Of a stretch of 64,000 nt of DNA, positions 17,515 through 28,780 are shown one piece after another (position 1 is the stretch's first letter; the number at the start of each line of letters is the position of its first letter). The DNA is from Corynebacterium riegelii (GTDB lineage Bacteria; Actinomycetota; Actinomycetes; Mycobacteriales; Mycobacteriaceae), in assembly GCF_016728505.1 (NCBI RefSeq), contig NZ_CP068159.1:2170001-2234000 (forward strand), written 5' to 3'. Under the pieces are notes generated by a model, which ran no database searches, was not told where the DNA came from, and saw only the letters and a program-made list of their open reading frames with translations. The translations under genes were made by a program, and so were the position numbers.

Positions 17515-18264
17515 TTACACGTAAGGACTGGTTGCCATACGCGTGCCATCAGCCAATTCACTAATCAGAAAATCACTAAACAGCACAGGCGAGGCCTCCC
17601 GCAACAGCTCTAAACACGCAATAGCCAGGGTGCGAATCTCCACGTCAGCATGCTCGGAGGCGCGTGCTGCGATAAATTCGCGCCACGCCCGGAAGTTACC
17701 GGTCACCACAAAACGGGTCTCAGTTGCGTTGGGCAGGATTGCGCGCGCAGCCTGGCGCGCCTTCTTGGCCCGAAGCAGTGCATTCGGTTCGCTCGCCAGG
17801 TTTTCCTCTAGGGCGTGCAGCAATTCGTCGTGAACAAAACGCGCCTCATCTACTGCGGCGAGGAACATGCGGTGCAGCGACTCATCTTCTGCAATCACAT
17901 CCGGCACAATGACTTCCCCATCACCGGAATGGACGAAGCGCTGCGATAACTGCGAGAAGGACAAGTGCCTGTGGCGCAAAAGCTCATTGCCAGCGGCACG
18001 CGAAAGCCCACGGATGTAGACGGTTGCAGTTGCATGCTCTAACAGCGCGTCATGGCCAACATCAATGATGTGGCGAAGATACGCATCATTTGCGCGGGTG
18101 TGCGGGTTGGGCTTATCCCAGGTTTCATAGCAAGCCCTACCAGCGAACTCCACAATGGCTTCCGCGTCCGTGGCCTCTGCATCTACCTCCCAGTCCACGC
18201 CGGTAGGCATGTGAAACGTCGAGGCTGCAATGAGCTGCACATCAAGGGTTGATTCCACGGCCAT
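17515..18264 (-). CDS. thyX: Flavin-dependent thymidylate synthase ThyX
   Basis: Methylates dUMP to dTMP using FAD, NADPH and methylene-tetrahydrofolate. The 249-residue protein contains the ThyX motif as [14 protein letters not shown] near residue 79, and the substrate-binding [20 protein letters not shown] near 185. It lies 3 bp after dapB, whose reductase also uses NAD(P)H, and before dapA; this order is conserved in corynebacteria. A ThyA gene elsewhere cannot be judged. Confidence 0.96.
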   Translation of the reverse strand: MAVESTLDVQLIAASTFHMPTGVDWEVDAEATDAEAIVEFAGRACYETWDKPNPHTRANDAYLRHIIDVGHDALLEHATATVYIRGLSRAAGNELLRHRHLSFSQLSQRFVHSGDGEVIVPDVIAEDESLHRMFLAAVDEARFVHDELLHALEENLASEPNALLRAKKARQAARAILPNATETRFVVTGNFRAWREFIAARASEHADVEIRTLAIACLELLREASPVLFSDFLISELADGTRMATSPYV

Positions 18265-18267
18265 TGA

Positions 18268-19682
<1,415 letters not shown>

Positions 19683-19705
19683 TTCACAACACACGATCAC
19701 AAATG

Positions 19706-19721
19706 AGTGATACAGTTCACA
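19706..19721 (+). promoter_or_regulatory. GlxR/CRP-like site over the oxygenase promoter
   Basis: AGTGA-TACAGT-TCACA matches the corynebacterial GlxR consensus TGTGA-N6-TCACA at 9 of 10 defined bases. Its centre, TACAGT (19711-19716), is also the probable -10 of the gene starting at 19723, so cAMP-GlxR binding would be expected to repress. Confidence 0.5.
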
Positions 19722-19722
19722 C

Positions 19723-20700
19723 ATGGGAACTGATAGCAACAACACTCACTTAACTGAAACTGACAAGCGCGAGCTGAAGCGCGCACCACTCGGCCCCGAT
19801 TCCCTGCTGTGGAAGTGGGGCGCCGACAACCGCATTCAGCTGCTGCGCGGCTACACCGGTGTGCTGCAGAATATGCACCCCGCCATTGGCCAGTCGCTGC
19901 TTGATCACTCGAAGTTTTTCGAGGAGCCGTTCTCCCGCCTGGAGCGCTCAACTCCGCAGATTATCTACTCGATTTATGACGACGGCACGCGCGCCAAGCA
20001 GGTCCGTGATTATCACCACGGCATTAAGGGCACGCTGCGTGACGGTACCCGTTACCACTCCCTGAACCCGGACGTGTACTGGTGGGCGCACGCCACCTTT
20101 GTGTGGCGCGTGATCTGGGCCCAGGAGCTCTTCGGCACCCCGTTTACTCGCGAGGAGAAAGAGCAGATCATCCAGGAGGGCGTGACCTGGTGGGACATGT
20201 ACGGCATGTCCGAGCGCCCGGTGATTGACAACCTCGACGGCTACATCGAGTACTTCAAGAAGATGGAAGACACCGTCTTGGAACGCAACGAGACCGTGGA
20301 CTTCGCACTGCGCACCGCACGCGTAGAGCCGGTGACCCCGCCGGATGGCGTTTCCCAAGCTGTGTGGAATGTGATCTGGAAGCCGATCATGCGCTCGATG
20401 ATTTGGATGACCTACGGCACCTTGAACGACAAGCAGCGTGAGATCCTGGATCTGGAGTGGACCGCGAAGGACCAGAAGCGTTTTGACCGCATTGCGAAGT
20501 TTGTCCGCAAGGTCTTTGACAAGCTGCCGGAAGACAAGCGCTACATGGAGCCTGGTCGCAGCATGATGATCAAGAACGGCATGATCGAAGGCGAGTACAA
20601 GGAGCCGAAGCTTGCGGCACCGTACAGCCACGGCGAGGAATCCGCTGATAACGCTGACGGTAAGGCCAAGGACGCTCGTTCTGGCGGTTGCCCGGTCTAA
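19723..20700 (+). CDS. MpaB/latex-clearing-like oxygenase (DUF2236)
   Basis: A 325-residue DUF2236 protein, the heme-containing family of MpaB and latex clearing protein (Lcp). The core runs from residue 60 to about 260: DHSKFFEEPFSRLERS, TRAKQVRDYHHGIKGTLRDG and YWWAHATFVWRVIWAQELFG, with the family's histidines in DYHHGIKG and WAHATFVWR. There is no signal peptide, so it is probably cytosolic or membrane-peripheral. The substrate is unknown. TACAGT ends 6 nt before ATG 19723, giving a likely leaderless message under a GlxR-like site. Confidence 0.87.
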   Translation: MGTDSNNTHLTETDKRELKRAPLGPDSLLWKWGADNRIQLLRGYTGVLQNMHPAIGQSLLDHSKFFEEPFSRLERSTPQIIYSIYDDGTRAKQVRDYHHGIKGTLRDGTRYHSLNPDVYWWAHATFVWRVIWAQELFGTPFTREEKEQIIQEGVTWWDMYGMSERPVIDNLDGYIEYFKKMEDTVLERNETVDFALRTARVEPVTPPDGVSQAVWNVIWKPIMRSMIWMTYGTLNDKQREILDLEWTAKDQKRFDRIAKFVRKVFDKLPEDKRYMEPGRSMMIKNGMIEGEYKEPKLAAPYSHGEESADNADGKAKDARSGGCPV

Positions 20701-20812
20701 ACCATTCGCTGCCATCCCGCCCCGGCACCACTAACACGAACTCACTGTGACAGCGCTGCCTGGGGCGTTTTGCTCCCCAGCCCAAGATTCAACACTCGAG
20801 AGAAAAACACCA

Positions 20813-22396
20813 ATGCTTCCAAAACGCCTCCAAGAACGCCCGCTGCCGGAAGAGTTTGCCCGCAAGCTCTTGGTCCACTCCACCAATGCCAAATCCGGTT
20901 CTTTGGCTACCGGTGAGCTGCATGAGGTCTACTCCCCCTACTTCAGCGCCCCGCTTGGGCATGTTGGTGTCGGCTCCATCGCAGACGTGGAGAAGGCATT
21001 CGAACTTGCCCGCCACGCCCAAAAGCAGTGGCAGGAACGCCCGATTGCTGCGCGTGCTCGCGTGATCAAGCGCTTCCATGACTTGGTGAAAAAGCACAGC
21101 GACCTTTTGGCGGATATCGTCCAGCTTGAGACCGGCAAGGACCGCACCGCGGCGTATGACGAAGTGTTGGACGTGATGAATAACGCCCGCTACTACGCCA
21201 ACAACGCGGAGAAGTTCCTAGCTACCTCCAGCAAGGCTGGCGCATTTCCAGTGATCACCAGCACCACGCAGCAGCGCGTACCCAAGGGCATCGTTGGCCA
21301 GATCAGCCCGTGGAACTACCCCCTGGCCCTTGGCGTCTCCGATGCGATTGCGGCGTTGATCGCTGGTAACGGCATCGTAGCCAAGCCGGACTGGCAAACC
21401 CCATTTTCCAACCTGATCGCGCTGCACCTGCTGCTCAACGCCGGTTTGCCGCACAACCTATTCCAGATTGTCACCGGCTCAGGCACTGTTGTTGGCCAAG
21501 CCATCGCGCAGCGTTGTGATTACCTCATGTTCACCGGCTCCACAGCAACCGGAAAGCTCCTGGGCAAGGTTGTTGGCGAGAGGCTCGTGGGCTACTCCGC
21601 TGAGTTGGGCGGCAAGAATCCGATGATCATCTCACCCGATGCGGATGTAGCCAAGCACGCCGACACGATTGCCACCGCGTGCTTTTCCAACTCCGGCCAG
21701 CTGTGCGTGTCCATCGAGCGTATCTACGCACACACCGAGATTTACGACGAATTTCTGCGCGCATTCAAAGCCGCCACCGAAAAACTCACACTAGGCACGG
21801 GATTGAACTGGAACTACAGCATGGGCTCGCTCATCAACCAGGATCAGCTCGACCGCGTCACGGCTTTTGTGGAGGACGCGGTGGCGAAGGGCGCAACCGT
21901 GGTCACGGGCGGCAAAGCCCGACCGGACGTGGGACCGTATCACTTCGAGCCGACCATCCTGACCGATCTTGGGCCAGACACAGACCTGGAAACCGAGGAA
22001 GTATTTGGTCCTGTGGTCTACGTGCAACGCGTAGACAGCCTTGAAGAGGCCGTGGAATTGGCAAATGACACCAACTACGGGCTCAACGCCTCAGTATTTG
22101 GTGCCACAGAAACCGCCGAGCGCTTGGCGTGGCAGATTGAGTCCGGCAGCGTGACTATTAATGACGGCTACACGGCCACCTGGGCCTCCATCTCCACCCC
22201 ACTAGGCGGTGTGAAGGAGTCCGGCATGGCCCGGCGCCACGGGCCAGAGGGCATGACCAAGTACACCGAGGTCAAAAACATCGCCCAGCAGCGCATCATG
22301 CCAATGCGTGGCCCGAAGCAGCTGCCGCGTAAGTACTACGGGCAGCTAATGACCACGGCACTTGACCTGGGCAAGAAACTGAAGTTCCTGCCCTAG
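20813..22396 (+). CDS. Aldehyde dehydrogenase (succinate-semialdehyde dehydrogenase type)
   Basis: NAD(P)-dependent aldehyde dehydrogenase of 527 residues. It has the cofactor region [18 protein letters not shown] near 165, the catalytic Glu in [18 protein letters not shown] near 265, and the nucleophile Cys in [18 protein letters not shown] near 305. It is closest in pattern to GabD2-type succinate-semialdehyde dehydrogenases, but the substrate is inferred. I start at ATG 20813 ([10 protein letters not shown]). A dyad CTGGGG/CCCCAG at 20760-20780 lies upstream. Its stop shares four bases (CTAG) with the convergent pnp stop. Confidence 0.87.
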   Translation: MLPKRLQERPLPEEFARKLLVHSTNAKSGSLATGELHEVYSPYFSAPLGHVGVGSIADVEKAFELARHAQKQWQERPIAARARVIKRFHDLVKKHSDLLADIVQLETGKDRTAAYDEVLDVMNNARYYANNAEKFLATSSKAGAFPVITSTTQQRVPKGIVGQISPWNYPLALGVSDAIAALIAGNGIVAKPDWQTPFSNLIALHLLLNAGLPHNLFQIVTGSGTVVGQAIAQRCDYLMFTGSTATGKLLGKVVGERLVGYSAELGGKNPMIISPDADVAKHADTIATACFSNSGQLCVSIERIYAHTEIYDEFLRAFKAATEKLTLGTGLNWNYSMGSLINQDQLDRVTAFVEDAVAKGATVVTGGKARPDVGPYHFEPTILTDLGPDTDLETEEVFGPVVYVQRVDSLEEAVELANDTNYGLNASVFGATETAERLAWQIESGSVTINDGYTATWASISTPLGGVKESGMARRHGPEGMTKYTEVKNIAQQRIMPMRGPKQLPRKYYGQLMTTALDLGKKLKFLP

Positions 22397-24669
22397 TCCT
22401 CGACCGGCACCAGGGAGATCTTGCCGCGATTATCAATATCGCGGATCTCAACCTCAACCTTGTCGCCGACGTTGATGACGTCTTCCACATTCTCCACGCG
22501 GGTGTTGCCACCCAAGTTGGAGATGTGGATCAGGCCATCGGTACCCGGCAGGATGGAAACGAACGCACCGAACGCCACGGTCTTGACCACGGTGCCCAGG
22601 TAGCGCTCGCCCACCTTCGGCATCTGCGGGTTCGCAATGGCGTTGATCTTCTCAATCGCCGCGTCCGCTGCAGCACCCTGGGCGGCGGAGACGTAGATCG
22701 TGCCGTCGTCCTCAATCGTGATGTCCGCGCCGGTCTCCTCCGTAATGGAGTTGATGGTCTTGCCCTTCGGGCCAATGACCTCACCGATCTTGGACACCGG
22801 CACCTTCACGGTGGTGATCTTCGGTGCCAGCTCATTCATCTCATCCGGCTGGTCAATGACCTCAGCCATGGTGTCCAGGATGGTCTCACGTGCCTCGCGT
22901 GCCTGGTTCAGAGCACTTGCCAACACGTCAGACGGGATGCCGTCCAGCTTGGTGTCCAGCTGCAGCGCAGTAATGAACTCGCGGGTACCGGCAACCTTAA
23001 AGTCCATGTCACCGAACGCGTCCTCTGCGCCGAGGATATCGGTCAGTGCCACGTACTCGGTCTTGCCGCCCACCTCACCAGAGACAAGACCCATGGCAAT
23101 ACCAGCAACCGGAGCAGCCAGCGGCACACCAGCGTTGTACAGCGACAACGTGGAGGCGCACACAGAGCCCATGGAGGTCGAACCGTTGGAACCAAGCGCC
23201 TCAGAGACCTGGCGGATGGTGTACGGGAACTCCTCACGCGACGGGATCACCGGCAGCAGAGCGCGCTCTGCAAGCGCACCGTGGCCAATCTCGCGGCGCT
23301 TCGGGGAACCCACACGTCCGGTCTCACCAGTGGAGTACGGCGGGAAGTTGTAGTGGTGGATGTAGCGCTTGGAGGTCTCCGGGGTCAAAGAGTCAATGTG
23401 CTGCTCCATCTTCAGCATGTCCAGGGTGGTCACGCCAAGGATCTGGGTCTCGCCACGCTCAAACAGTGCAGAGCCGTGCGCACGCGGGATGAGCTCCACC
23501 TCTACCTCGAGGTCGCGGATGTCGGTGACCCCGCGGCCGTCGATACGGAAGCCCTCCGAGAGGATCTTGTCACGCACAATCTGCTTTTGCAGCGCGTTGT
23601 ATGCGGCGCGGATCTCCTTGGAGGCGGCAGCCATCTCGTCTTTTTCGTCATCGTCGATGTCGAGCTTGTCAAAGAGGTACTCCTCGACCTCTTCCATGAA
23701 CGCGTTGGATTCTTCCTCGCGCTCCTGCTTGCCCGCAATCGTCATGATCTTGGACAGACGCTTAGCGGCCTTCTTCTCCACTGCCTCAAACACCTTGTCC
23801 GAGTACGGCGGGAAGAGCGGGAACTCCTTGGCGTCCTTCGCCGCTTCCTTTGCCAGCGCGGTCTGCGCCTCGCACAGCGTCTTAATGTACGGCTTTGCAG
23901 CCTCCAGGCCCTGGGCCACGGTCTCCTCGGTCGGAGCCGGGAAGCCGTCCTTGACCAGCTTGACCACGTTAGCGCCAGCGCCGGCCTCCACCATCATGAT
24001 GGCAACGTCCTGCTCGGTCCTGCGGCCACGCTTCTTTTCCACAATGCGGCCGGCAACAACCATCTCGAACAGCGCACGCTCGTGCTGTGCGTGGTTCGGG
24101 AATGCCACCCACTGGCCCTCCGGGTGCTTGTCATCAGCAATCAGCGCCATGCGCACACCACCAACCGCACCGGAGACCGGCAGGCCAGACAGCTGCGTTG
24201 CCGCAGAAGAACCGTTGATGGCTACAACGTCGTAGTACTCCTCCGGGTCCATGGACAGCACCGTGACCACAACCTGCACCTCGTTGCGCAGGCCCTTGAC
24301 AAAGGTCGGGCGAAGCGGGCGGTCAATCAAGCGGCAGGCCAGGATCGCCTCAGTAGAGGGGCGTCCTTCACGACGGAAAAAGGAACCCGGAATCTTGCCT
24401 GCTGCGTACATACGCTCTTCCACGTCCACGGTCAGCGGGAAGAAATCAAAGCCCTCGCGCGGCTGGTTGGATGCGGTGACCGTGGTCAGCATCATCGTGT
24501 CATCATCCAGGTACGTGGTCACAGACCCGTCTGCCTGGCGTGCCAGCTGGCCGGTTTCAAAACGGATGGTGCGGGAACCGAAGTCACCGTTATCAATGGT
24601 GGCTACGGCCTCAGTGATGCCGTAGTCCTCATCCACAAAAACATCGAAGGAGTTTTTGGGCTTAAACAT
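22393..24669 (-). CDS. pnp: Polyribonucleotide nucleotidyltransferase (PNPase)
   Basis: Phosphorolytic 3'-5' exoribonuclease and guanosine pentaphosphate synthetase-type enzyme. The 758-residue protein has two RNase PH domains ([20 protein letters not shown] near 115; [15 protein letters not shown] near 425), a KH domain ([20 protein letters not shown] near 640) and a C-terminal S1 domain ending KISLVPVED. Full length. It follows rpsO leftward, the usual gene order, but a strong terminator between them suggests its own promoter or read-through. Confidence 0.97.
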   Translation of the reverse strand: MFKPKNSFDVFVDEDYGITEAVATIDNGDFGSRTIRFETGQLARQADGSVTTYLDDDTMMLTTVTASNQPREGFDFFPLTVDVEERMYAAGKIPGSFFRREGRPSTEAILACRLIDRPLRPTFVKGLRNEVQVVVTVLSMDPEEYYDVVAINGSSAATQLSGLPVSGAVGGVRMALIADDKHPEGQWVAFPNHAQHERALFEMVVAGRIVEKKRGRRTEQDVAIMMVEAGAGANVVKLVKDGFPAPTEETVAQGLEAAKPYIKTLCEAQTALAKEAAKDAKEFPLFPPYSDKVFEAVEKKAAKRLSKIMTIAGKQEREEESNAFMEEVEEYLFDKLDIDDDEKDEMAAASKEIRAAYNALQKQIVRDKILSEGFRIDGRGVTDIRDLEVEVELIPRAHGSALFERGETQILGVTTLDMLKMEQHIDSLTPETSKRYIHHYNFPPYSTGETGRVGSPKRREIGHGALAERALLPVIPSREEFPYTIRQVSEALGSNGSTSMGSVCASTLSLYNAGVPLAAPVAGIAMGLVSGEVGGKTEYVALTDILGAEDAFGDMDFKVAGTREFITALQLDTKLDGIPSDVLASALNQAREARETILDTMAEVIDQPDEMNELAPKITTVKVPVSKIGEVIGPKGKTINSITEETGADITIEDDGTIYVSAAQGAAADAAIEKINAIANPQMPKVGERYLGTVVKTVAFGAFVSILPGTDGLIHISNLGGNTRVENVEDVINVGDKVEVEIRDIDNRGKISLVPVED

Positions 24670-24785
24670 GCGAAGTAATCCTCTTTTCTGGCGATCATCG
24701 GTGCCGCCCTGGGGGTTTTCTTACAACAACAGGCCATCGTAGCAGGTCGCGCAGAAAAAGTAGAGGTCGCAGGTACAGGAAACGC

Positions 24786-24815
24786 AAAAGCCGGCACCCC
24801 GTAACGGGATACCGG
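24786..24815 (-). terminator. Rho-independent terminator after rpsO
   Basis: Read leftward, CCGGTATCCCG-TTA-CGGGGTGCCGG makes an 11-bp stem with two G-T pairs, followed by CTTTTGCG. It lies 42 bp past the rpsO stop, between rpsO and pnp. Confidence 0.8.
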
Positions 24816-24856
24816 TTGAAGCTATAAGGCCGAGATTTTTCAGGCCACGAGCCGAA

Positions 24857-25126
24857 TTAGCGACGCAGGCCCAGGCGAGCGATGAGGTCACGGTAACGCT
24901 CAACGTTGTTCTCGCGCAGGTACTTCAGCAGGCCACGGCGGCGACCAACCAGAAGCAGCAGGCCACGACGGGAGTGGTGGTCGTGCTTGTGGAACTTCAG
25001 GTGCTCGGTCAGGTTGTTAATACGCTCGGTCAGCAGCGCAACCTGTGCCTCCGGGGAGCCAGTGTCGGTCTCGTGCAGGCCGTACTCCTTGAGGATGTCA
25101 GCCTTCTTCTCAGTGGACAGTGCCAT
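24857..25126 (-). CDS. rpsO: 30S ribosomal protein S15
   Basis: Small-subunit protein that binds the 16S rRNA central domain early in assembly. The 89-residue product is the standard length, with [20 protein letters not shown] near residue 16 and the closing [20 protein letters not shown]. It starts MALSTEKK with an AAGGAG site. A 102-bp leader separates it from the nucleoside hydrolase gene; S15 leaders often carry an autoregulatory structure, but I did not identify one. Confidence 0.98.
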   Translation of the reverse strand: MALSTEKKADILKEYGLHETDTGSPEAQVALLTERINNLTEHLKFHKHDHHSRRGLLLLVGRRRGLLKYLRENNVERYRDLIARLGLRR

Positions 25127-25228
25127 GAGTGTTCTCCTTGGGTTTTTCAGTTCGCGCTCGAAATAAAGTCTGTTGTTGCGCCGTGACTGCCGCGAACCAC
25201 AGTCAAATGACGCTAGACCGAAAAGAGA

Positions 25229-26191
25229 CTACACCACCGGCGTGGACTGTGCCAAAACGGAAAGCCTGTTCATGAACTGCTCTAGGAAAGCGGCGGTGTC
25301 TACGCGCACGGCAACGGCGGCGTGCTTGTCTGGGTCGTTCAGCCGCGTCTCGTCTCCAATCGTGCGCCCACGGGTGGGCTCCTGGGTGTCAACCTTCATG
25401 TTGATACCCAGGGTGTCCACCAACCCGGGGTTGATCGCCACGGCAACCGCCAACGGGTCGTGCAGCCCGCAGCCGCCTAAGTGCGGCGAGGTCGTCTTGT
25501 AGGCGTTGATGTAGTAGTTCGTAATGTCTGCCAAGAAGTTGCCACCGACCGTGCCCAGCTTCGACCACTCGGCGGTTTCCTTGGTGGTCAGCAGCGTCTG
25601 CAAGGTGACGTCCAGGCCGATCATGGTGACGTTTCGCAGCTGACGAAACACCTTGTCCGCAGCCTCAGGGTCTTGGTAGATGTTGGCCTCGGACCAACCG
25701 TTGACATTGCCCGGCACGGTCAAAGCGCCACCCATCATGACAATATTGGCGTTTTCGCGGAACACGTTTGAGGCGTCAAGCGCCGCCGCAATAGTCGTGG
25801 ACGGACCAGTTGGCACGATGACCAGCTCTTCACCAAAGCGCTCCACAGACTCCACAAGGAAGTCCACCGCGGAGAGCTGCTCTGCCTCACGCTGCGCATC
25901 CGGGATCTCCACCTCACCGATGCCGTTTTTGCCGTGGATAAACGCGGAGATCTCCTGGACCTCAAAAGACGATTGCGCCGAAGCGTGGCCCGGGCCTGCG
26001 AACACCGGCACGTCCGTGCGTCCAAACAGCTCCAGGATCGCAAGCGTGTTGCGCACCGAGTCCTCCACAAGCACATTGCCGTACGTGCAGGTCACGCCGA
26101 TAAGTTCCGCCTCCGGGGAGGCCAGCGCATAGGCCAGCGCCAACGCATCATCAATGCCGGTGTCTAGGTCCAGGATCAGCTTCATCGTCAT
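25229..26191 (-). CDS. Inosine-uridine nucleoside hydrolase family protein
   Basis: Cleaves ribonucleosides to base and ribose in nucleoside salvage. The calcium-binding motif is intact as LDLDTGIDDALAL near residue 6. Further family segments are GVTCTYGNVLVEDSVRNTLA near 33, IVPTGPSTTIAAALD near 126, and HDPLAVAVAINPGLVD near 245. The 320 residues are a normal length. Exact base preference cannot be read. The start may be ATG 26191 or ATG 26185. It begins 12 bp after ribF and probably shares its transcript. Confidence 0.92.
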   Translation of the reverse strand: MTMKLILDLDTGIDDALALAYALASPEAELIGVTCTYGNVLVEDSVRNTLAILELFGRTDVPVFAGPGHASAQSSFEVQEISAFIHGKNGIGEVEIPDAQREAEQLSAVDFLVESVERFGEELVIVPTGPSTTIAAALDASNVFRENANIVMMGGALTVPGNVNGWSEANIYQDPEAADKVFRQLRNVTMIGLDVTLQTLLTTKETAEWSKLGTVGGNFLADITNYYINAYKTTSPHLGGCGLHDPLAVAVAINPGLVDTLGINMKVDTQEPTRGRTIGDETRLNDPDKHAAVAVRVDTAAFLEQFMNRLSVLAQSTPVV

Positions 26192-26202
26192 GAAGCCACA
26201 TG

Positions 26203-27174
26203 TTACGCGCCTAAAATCTCCCGCACACGCGTTACGTCACGGCTCATGTTCTCCAAAAGCTCATCAACTGAATCGAACTTCACCATGTCACGCACCTTGG
26301 CCACAAACTCCACGCGCGCCAGTCGCTCGTACAAATCGGCCTCGCGGTCCAGTACGTAGGACTCCACGCTGCGCCGCTCATCACCAAACGTCGGATTCGT
26401 CCCCACCGAAATCGCCGCCGGGTACGCCACGCCGGGTTCCATGTCGCCTTCCAGCTCACCGTTGTCTATCACGGTGAACCAGCCGGCATACACCCCGTCA
26501 CCAGGCAAGGCTGCTGATTCCGGTACGTACTGGTTCGCCGTCGGGTATCCCAGCTCGCGCCCGCCGCGGCCTGCGCCGCGCTCCACGGGCGCAACCACCG
26601 CGAAGTCGCGGCCCATGTATTCGCGCGCATCGGCAATCTTGCCTTGCGCTAGCTGATTGCGGATGGCGGTTGAGCAGATGTGCCCCTCATCGTCGCCAAG
26701 CAACTGCACCACTGTGACCGCAACCCCGCACTCGTCGCAAAGCTGCAGCATCGTCTGTGCAGTACCCGCCGCATCCGCACCGAAGGTGAAGTTCTCCCCC
26801 ACCAACACGTGGCGCGCGTGCAAGGCACCAACGAGCACCTCCTCCACGTACGCCTGCGGGCTTAAGCCTGCGACCTCCTTACGGAAATCAATTACCAGCA
26901 GGTAATCCACGCCAAGACCGGCAATCTGCTCCGCACGCTGCGCAAACGGCATCAGCTGCGGCGGCGCGCTCTCGGGTGCGAAGATGGTGCGTGGGTGCGG
27001 GTCAAACGTCATCACGACACTGGGCACGCCCAGTTCACGGGCTTGCTGCACCGCCTGCGAAATCAACAGTTGGTGGCCGCGGTGCACACCATCGAACACG
27101 CCGATGGTGACCACGGTGCCGCCGGAGGACCTAAACTCCGCCGGAATGTCACTGAGGCCGCGCAAAACTTTCAC
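26203..27174 (-). CDS. ribF: Bifunctional riboflavin kinase/FAD synthetase
   Basis: Makes FMN and FAD from riboflavin. The 323-residue protein has the adenylyltransferase motif VTIGVFDGVHRGHQLLISQA near residue 20, and a C-terminal kinase domain with GRELGYPTANQYVPESAALP and the VESYVLDREADLYERL segment. I chose GTG 27174 (VKVLRGLSD); the frame continues far upstream, but only as an antisense shadow of truB. Minus-strand TAGTGT ends 7 nt before this GTG, supporting a leaderless transcript divergent from truB. Confidence 0.95.
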   Translation of the reverse strand: MKVLRGLSDIPAEFRSSGGTVVTIGVFDGVHRGHQLLISQAVQQARELGVPSVVMTFDPHPRTIFAPESAPPQLMPFAQRAEQIAGLGVDYLLVIDFRKEVAGLSPQAYVEEVLVGALHARHVLVGENFTFGADAAGTAQTMLQLCDECGVAVTVVQLLGDDEGHICSTAIRNQLAQGKIADAREYMGRDFAVVAPVERGAGRGGRELGYPTANQYVPESAALPGDGVYAGWFTVIDNGELEGDMEPGVAYPAAISVGTNPTFGDERRSVESYVLDREADLYERLARVEFVAKVRDMVKFDSVDELLENMSRDVTRVREILGA

Positions 27175-27181
27175 TCGCAAC

Positions 27182-27198
27182 ACACTACGGCATACTTT
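27182..27198. promoter_or_regulatory. Divergent -10 elements of ribF and truB
   Basis: Leftward TAGTGT (complement of 27182-27187) is 7 nt before ribF GTG 27174. Rightward TACTTT (27193-27198) is 6 nt before truB ATG 27205. The whole intergenic space is 30 bp, leaving no room for 5' leaders. Confidence 0.5.
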
Positions 27199-27204
27199 GA
27201 AAGC

Positions 27205-28092
27205 ATGACTGATCCCCTCGCAGCTTCCGGACTTGTCATTGTGGATAAGCCCGCCGGTCTCACTAGTCACGATGTGGTTGCTCGCCTGCGGCGCATCTTC
27301 CAAACCAGGAAGGTCGGCCACGCGGGCACGCTCGACCCCATGGCCACCGGCGTGCTGGTGGCCGGCATTGAACGTGGCACGAAGCTGCTCACCCACCTGG
27401 TTGGCGCGGACAAGGTCTACGAGACCACGATCCGCCTTGGCGCATCTACCACCACTGATGATGCGGAAGGCGAGATCATTGCCACCGCCGATACCAGCCA
27501 CATCACCGATGAGCAGATTGCCCAGGGTATTGCCGCACTCACCGGCGACATCATGCAGAAACCATCTGCAGTTTCTGCCATCAAGATTGACGGCAAGCGC
27601 GCCCACGAGCGCGTTCGCGCAGGTGAAGAGGTGGACATCCCAGCGCGCCCGGTGACCGTACACAGTTTCACCCATACGGTTCGCCACGGTGAGCACCTGG
27701 ATATTGATGCCCAGGTCCACTGCTCCTCCGGCACCTACATCCGCTCGCTCGCGCGCGACCTGGGTGCCTCCCTTGGGGTTGGAGGGCATTTGGTTGCTTT
27801 ACGACGCTTAAACGTCGGCCCCTACCCCGCCACCCAAGCCAAAACGCTCGAAGAGCTTGAAGCGAATCCACAACTGACCTACTCCATGGATGAGGCGTTG
27901 AAGCTGGGCTGGCCCGTACTCGATGTCACCCAGGAGGAATACGACGCGCTCGCATTGGGCAAATGGCTTGCACCACGCGGCCTAGACGGCGTCCACGTGG
28001 CCGTCGGCCCAGATGGGCGCGCAGTGGCCTTGGTGCGCGAGAAAGGCAAGCGCCTGGCCACCACGTTTGTGGCACGTCCCGCAACACTGTAG
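27205..28092 (+). CDS. truB: tRNA pseudouridine-55 synthase TruB
   Basis: Forms pseudouridine 55 in the T-loop of tRNAs. The 295-residue protein carries the KPAGLTSHDVV motif near residue 15 and the catalytic Asp in VGHAGTLDPMATGVLVAGIE near residue 41, then SAIKIDGKRAHERVRAGEEV and a C-terminal PUA-like region. ATG 27205 gives MTDPLAASGLVIVDK. It stands apart from the rbfA-infB cluster, on the opposite strand next to ribF. Confidence 0.96.
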   Translation: MTDPLAASGLVIVDKPAGLTSHDVVARLRRIFQTRKVGHAGTLDPMATGVLVAGIERGTKLLTHLVGADKVYETTIRLGASTTTDDAEGEIIATADTSHITDEQIAQGIAALTGDIMQKPSAVSAIKIDGKRAHERVRAGEEVDIPARPVTVHSFTHTVRHGEHLDIDAQVHCSSGTYIRSLARDLGASLGVGGHLVALRRLNVGPYPATQAKTLEELEANPQLTYSMDEALKLGWPVLDVTQEEYDALALGKWLAPRGLDGVHVAVGPDGRAVALVREKGKRLATTFVARPATL

Positions 28093-28116
28093 CCGGGCCT
28101 TCACGGCCGCGGCTAC
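28089..28116. terminator. Dyad between convergent truB and pptT
   Basis: GTAGCCG (28089-28095) pairs with CGGCTAC (28110-28116), and an inner GGCC/GGCC extends the stem. There is no clear T-run, so it is at best a weak bidirectional terminator. Confidence 0.4.
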
Positions 28117-28123
28117 AGGGCGT

Positions 28124-28780
28124 TTATTGAAGAAAGGCCGAGGCGATCACGTACCCACCGCGGACAACCCAACGCCCCTCAAAATATGCGGCGGGTGTTG
28201 GTCGGGCGAGCAGGTGGGAGGTAAATGAGCCGTCGATACGCAGCTCGATCTCTGCCTCCTCAAACCCCAGCCAACGGCGAGTCAGCGGGAACCAGCATTT
28301 GTAGGTGGCTTCCTTCGCACAGAACAACAAGCGATCCGCCCACATGTTGCCCTGGGCACGGAAGCGCTCAACAGTCTCAACCTCCGAAGGCAACGCAATC
28401 TGTGCCATCACGCCGTCTGGCAGCGGCTGCGCAGGCTCCGCGTCCAAGCCCATGGACCTCACCTCACGTATCGGCGCCGCGACCGCAGCACGCAAACCAT
28501 CCGTGTGGGTCAGCGATCCGGTGAAGCCGGCAGGCCACAGAGGCATGCCCCGCTCCCCTCGCAGAATGGCTTGCTGGGTGGACACGCCAAGCTCCTTGAG
28601 GGCTTGGTGGGCGCACCAACGTGCGTCCCCAAACTCGCCCTTGCGCATATCCACCGCCTCTGAAACGGCAGCGCGCTCATCGGGCAAAAGATCCCGATAG
28701 TTGGTCAGATCCTTCGCATCATCATTGCGTAGGTACACCACCCGCGCTGCAGGCGGGAAAAGCGTCAGGTCCTGCATCAC
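28124..28780 (-). CDS. pptT: 4'-phosphopantetheinyl transferase (PptT type)
   Basis: Transfers phosphopantetheine from CoA to acyl/peptidyl carrier proteins; in mycolate-making actinobacteria the PptT type activates the FAS-I and Pks13 carrier domains. The 218-residue protein has the Mg-binding motif SMGLDAEPAQPL near residue 110 and FCAKEATYKCWFPLTRRWLG near 153. Two adjacent starts are possible, GTG 28780 and ATG 28777, both overlapping the stop of the upstream phosphoesterase, so the pair is translationally coupled, as in mycobacteria. Confidence 0.93.
   Translation of the reverse strand: MMQDLTLFPPAARVVYLRNDDAKDLTNYRDLLPDERAAVSEAVDMRKGEFGDARWCAHQALKELGVSTQQAILRGERGMPLWPAGFTGSLTHTDGLRAAVAAPIREVRSMGLDAEPAQPLPDGVMAQIALPSEVETVERFRAQGNMWADRLLFCAKEATYKCWFPLTRRWLGFEEAEIELRIDGSFTSHLLARPTPAAYFEGRWVVRGGYVIASAFLQ

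Noticed and set aside
20760-20780. CTGGGG/CCCCAG dyad as a terminator of the oxygenase gene
   Set aside because: The stem is short and no T-run follows; it may instead affect translation of the aldehyde dehydrogenase gene.
22525-24678. Rightward 717-residue open frame opposite pnp
   Set aside because: Antisense shadow with His/Arg-rich composition; PNPase domains on the other strand are unambiguous.
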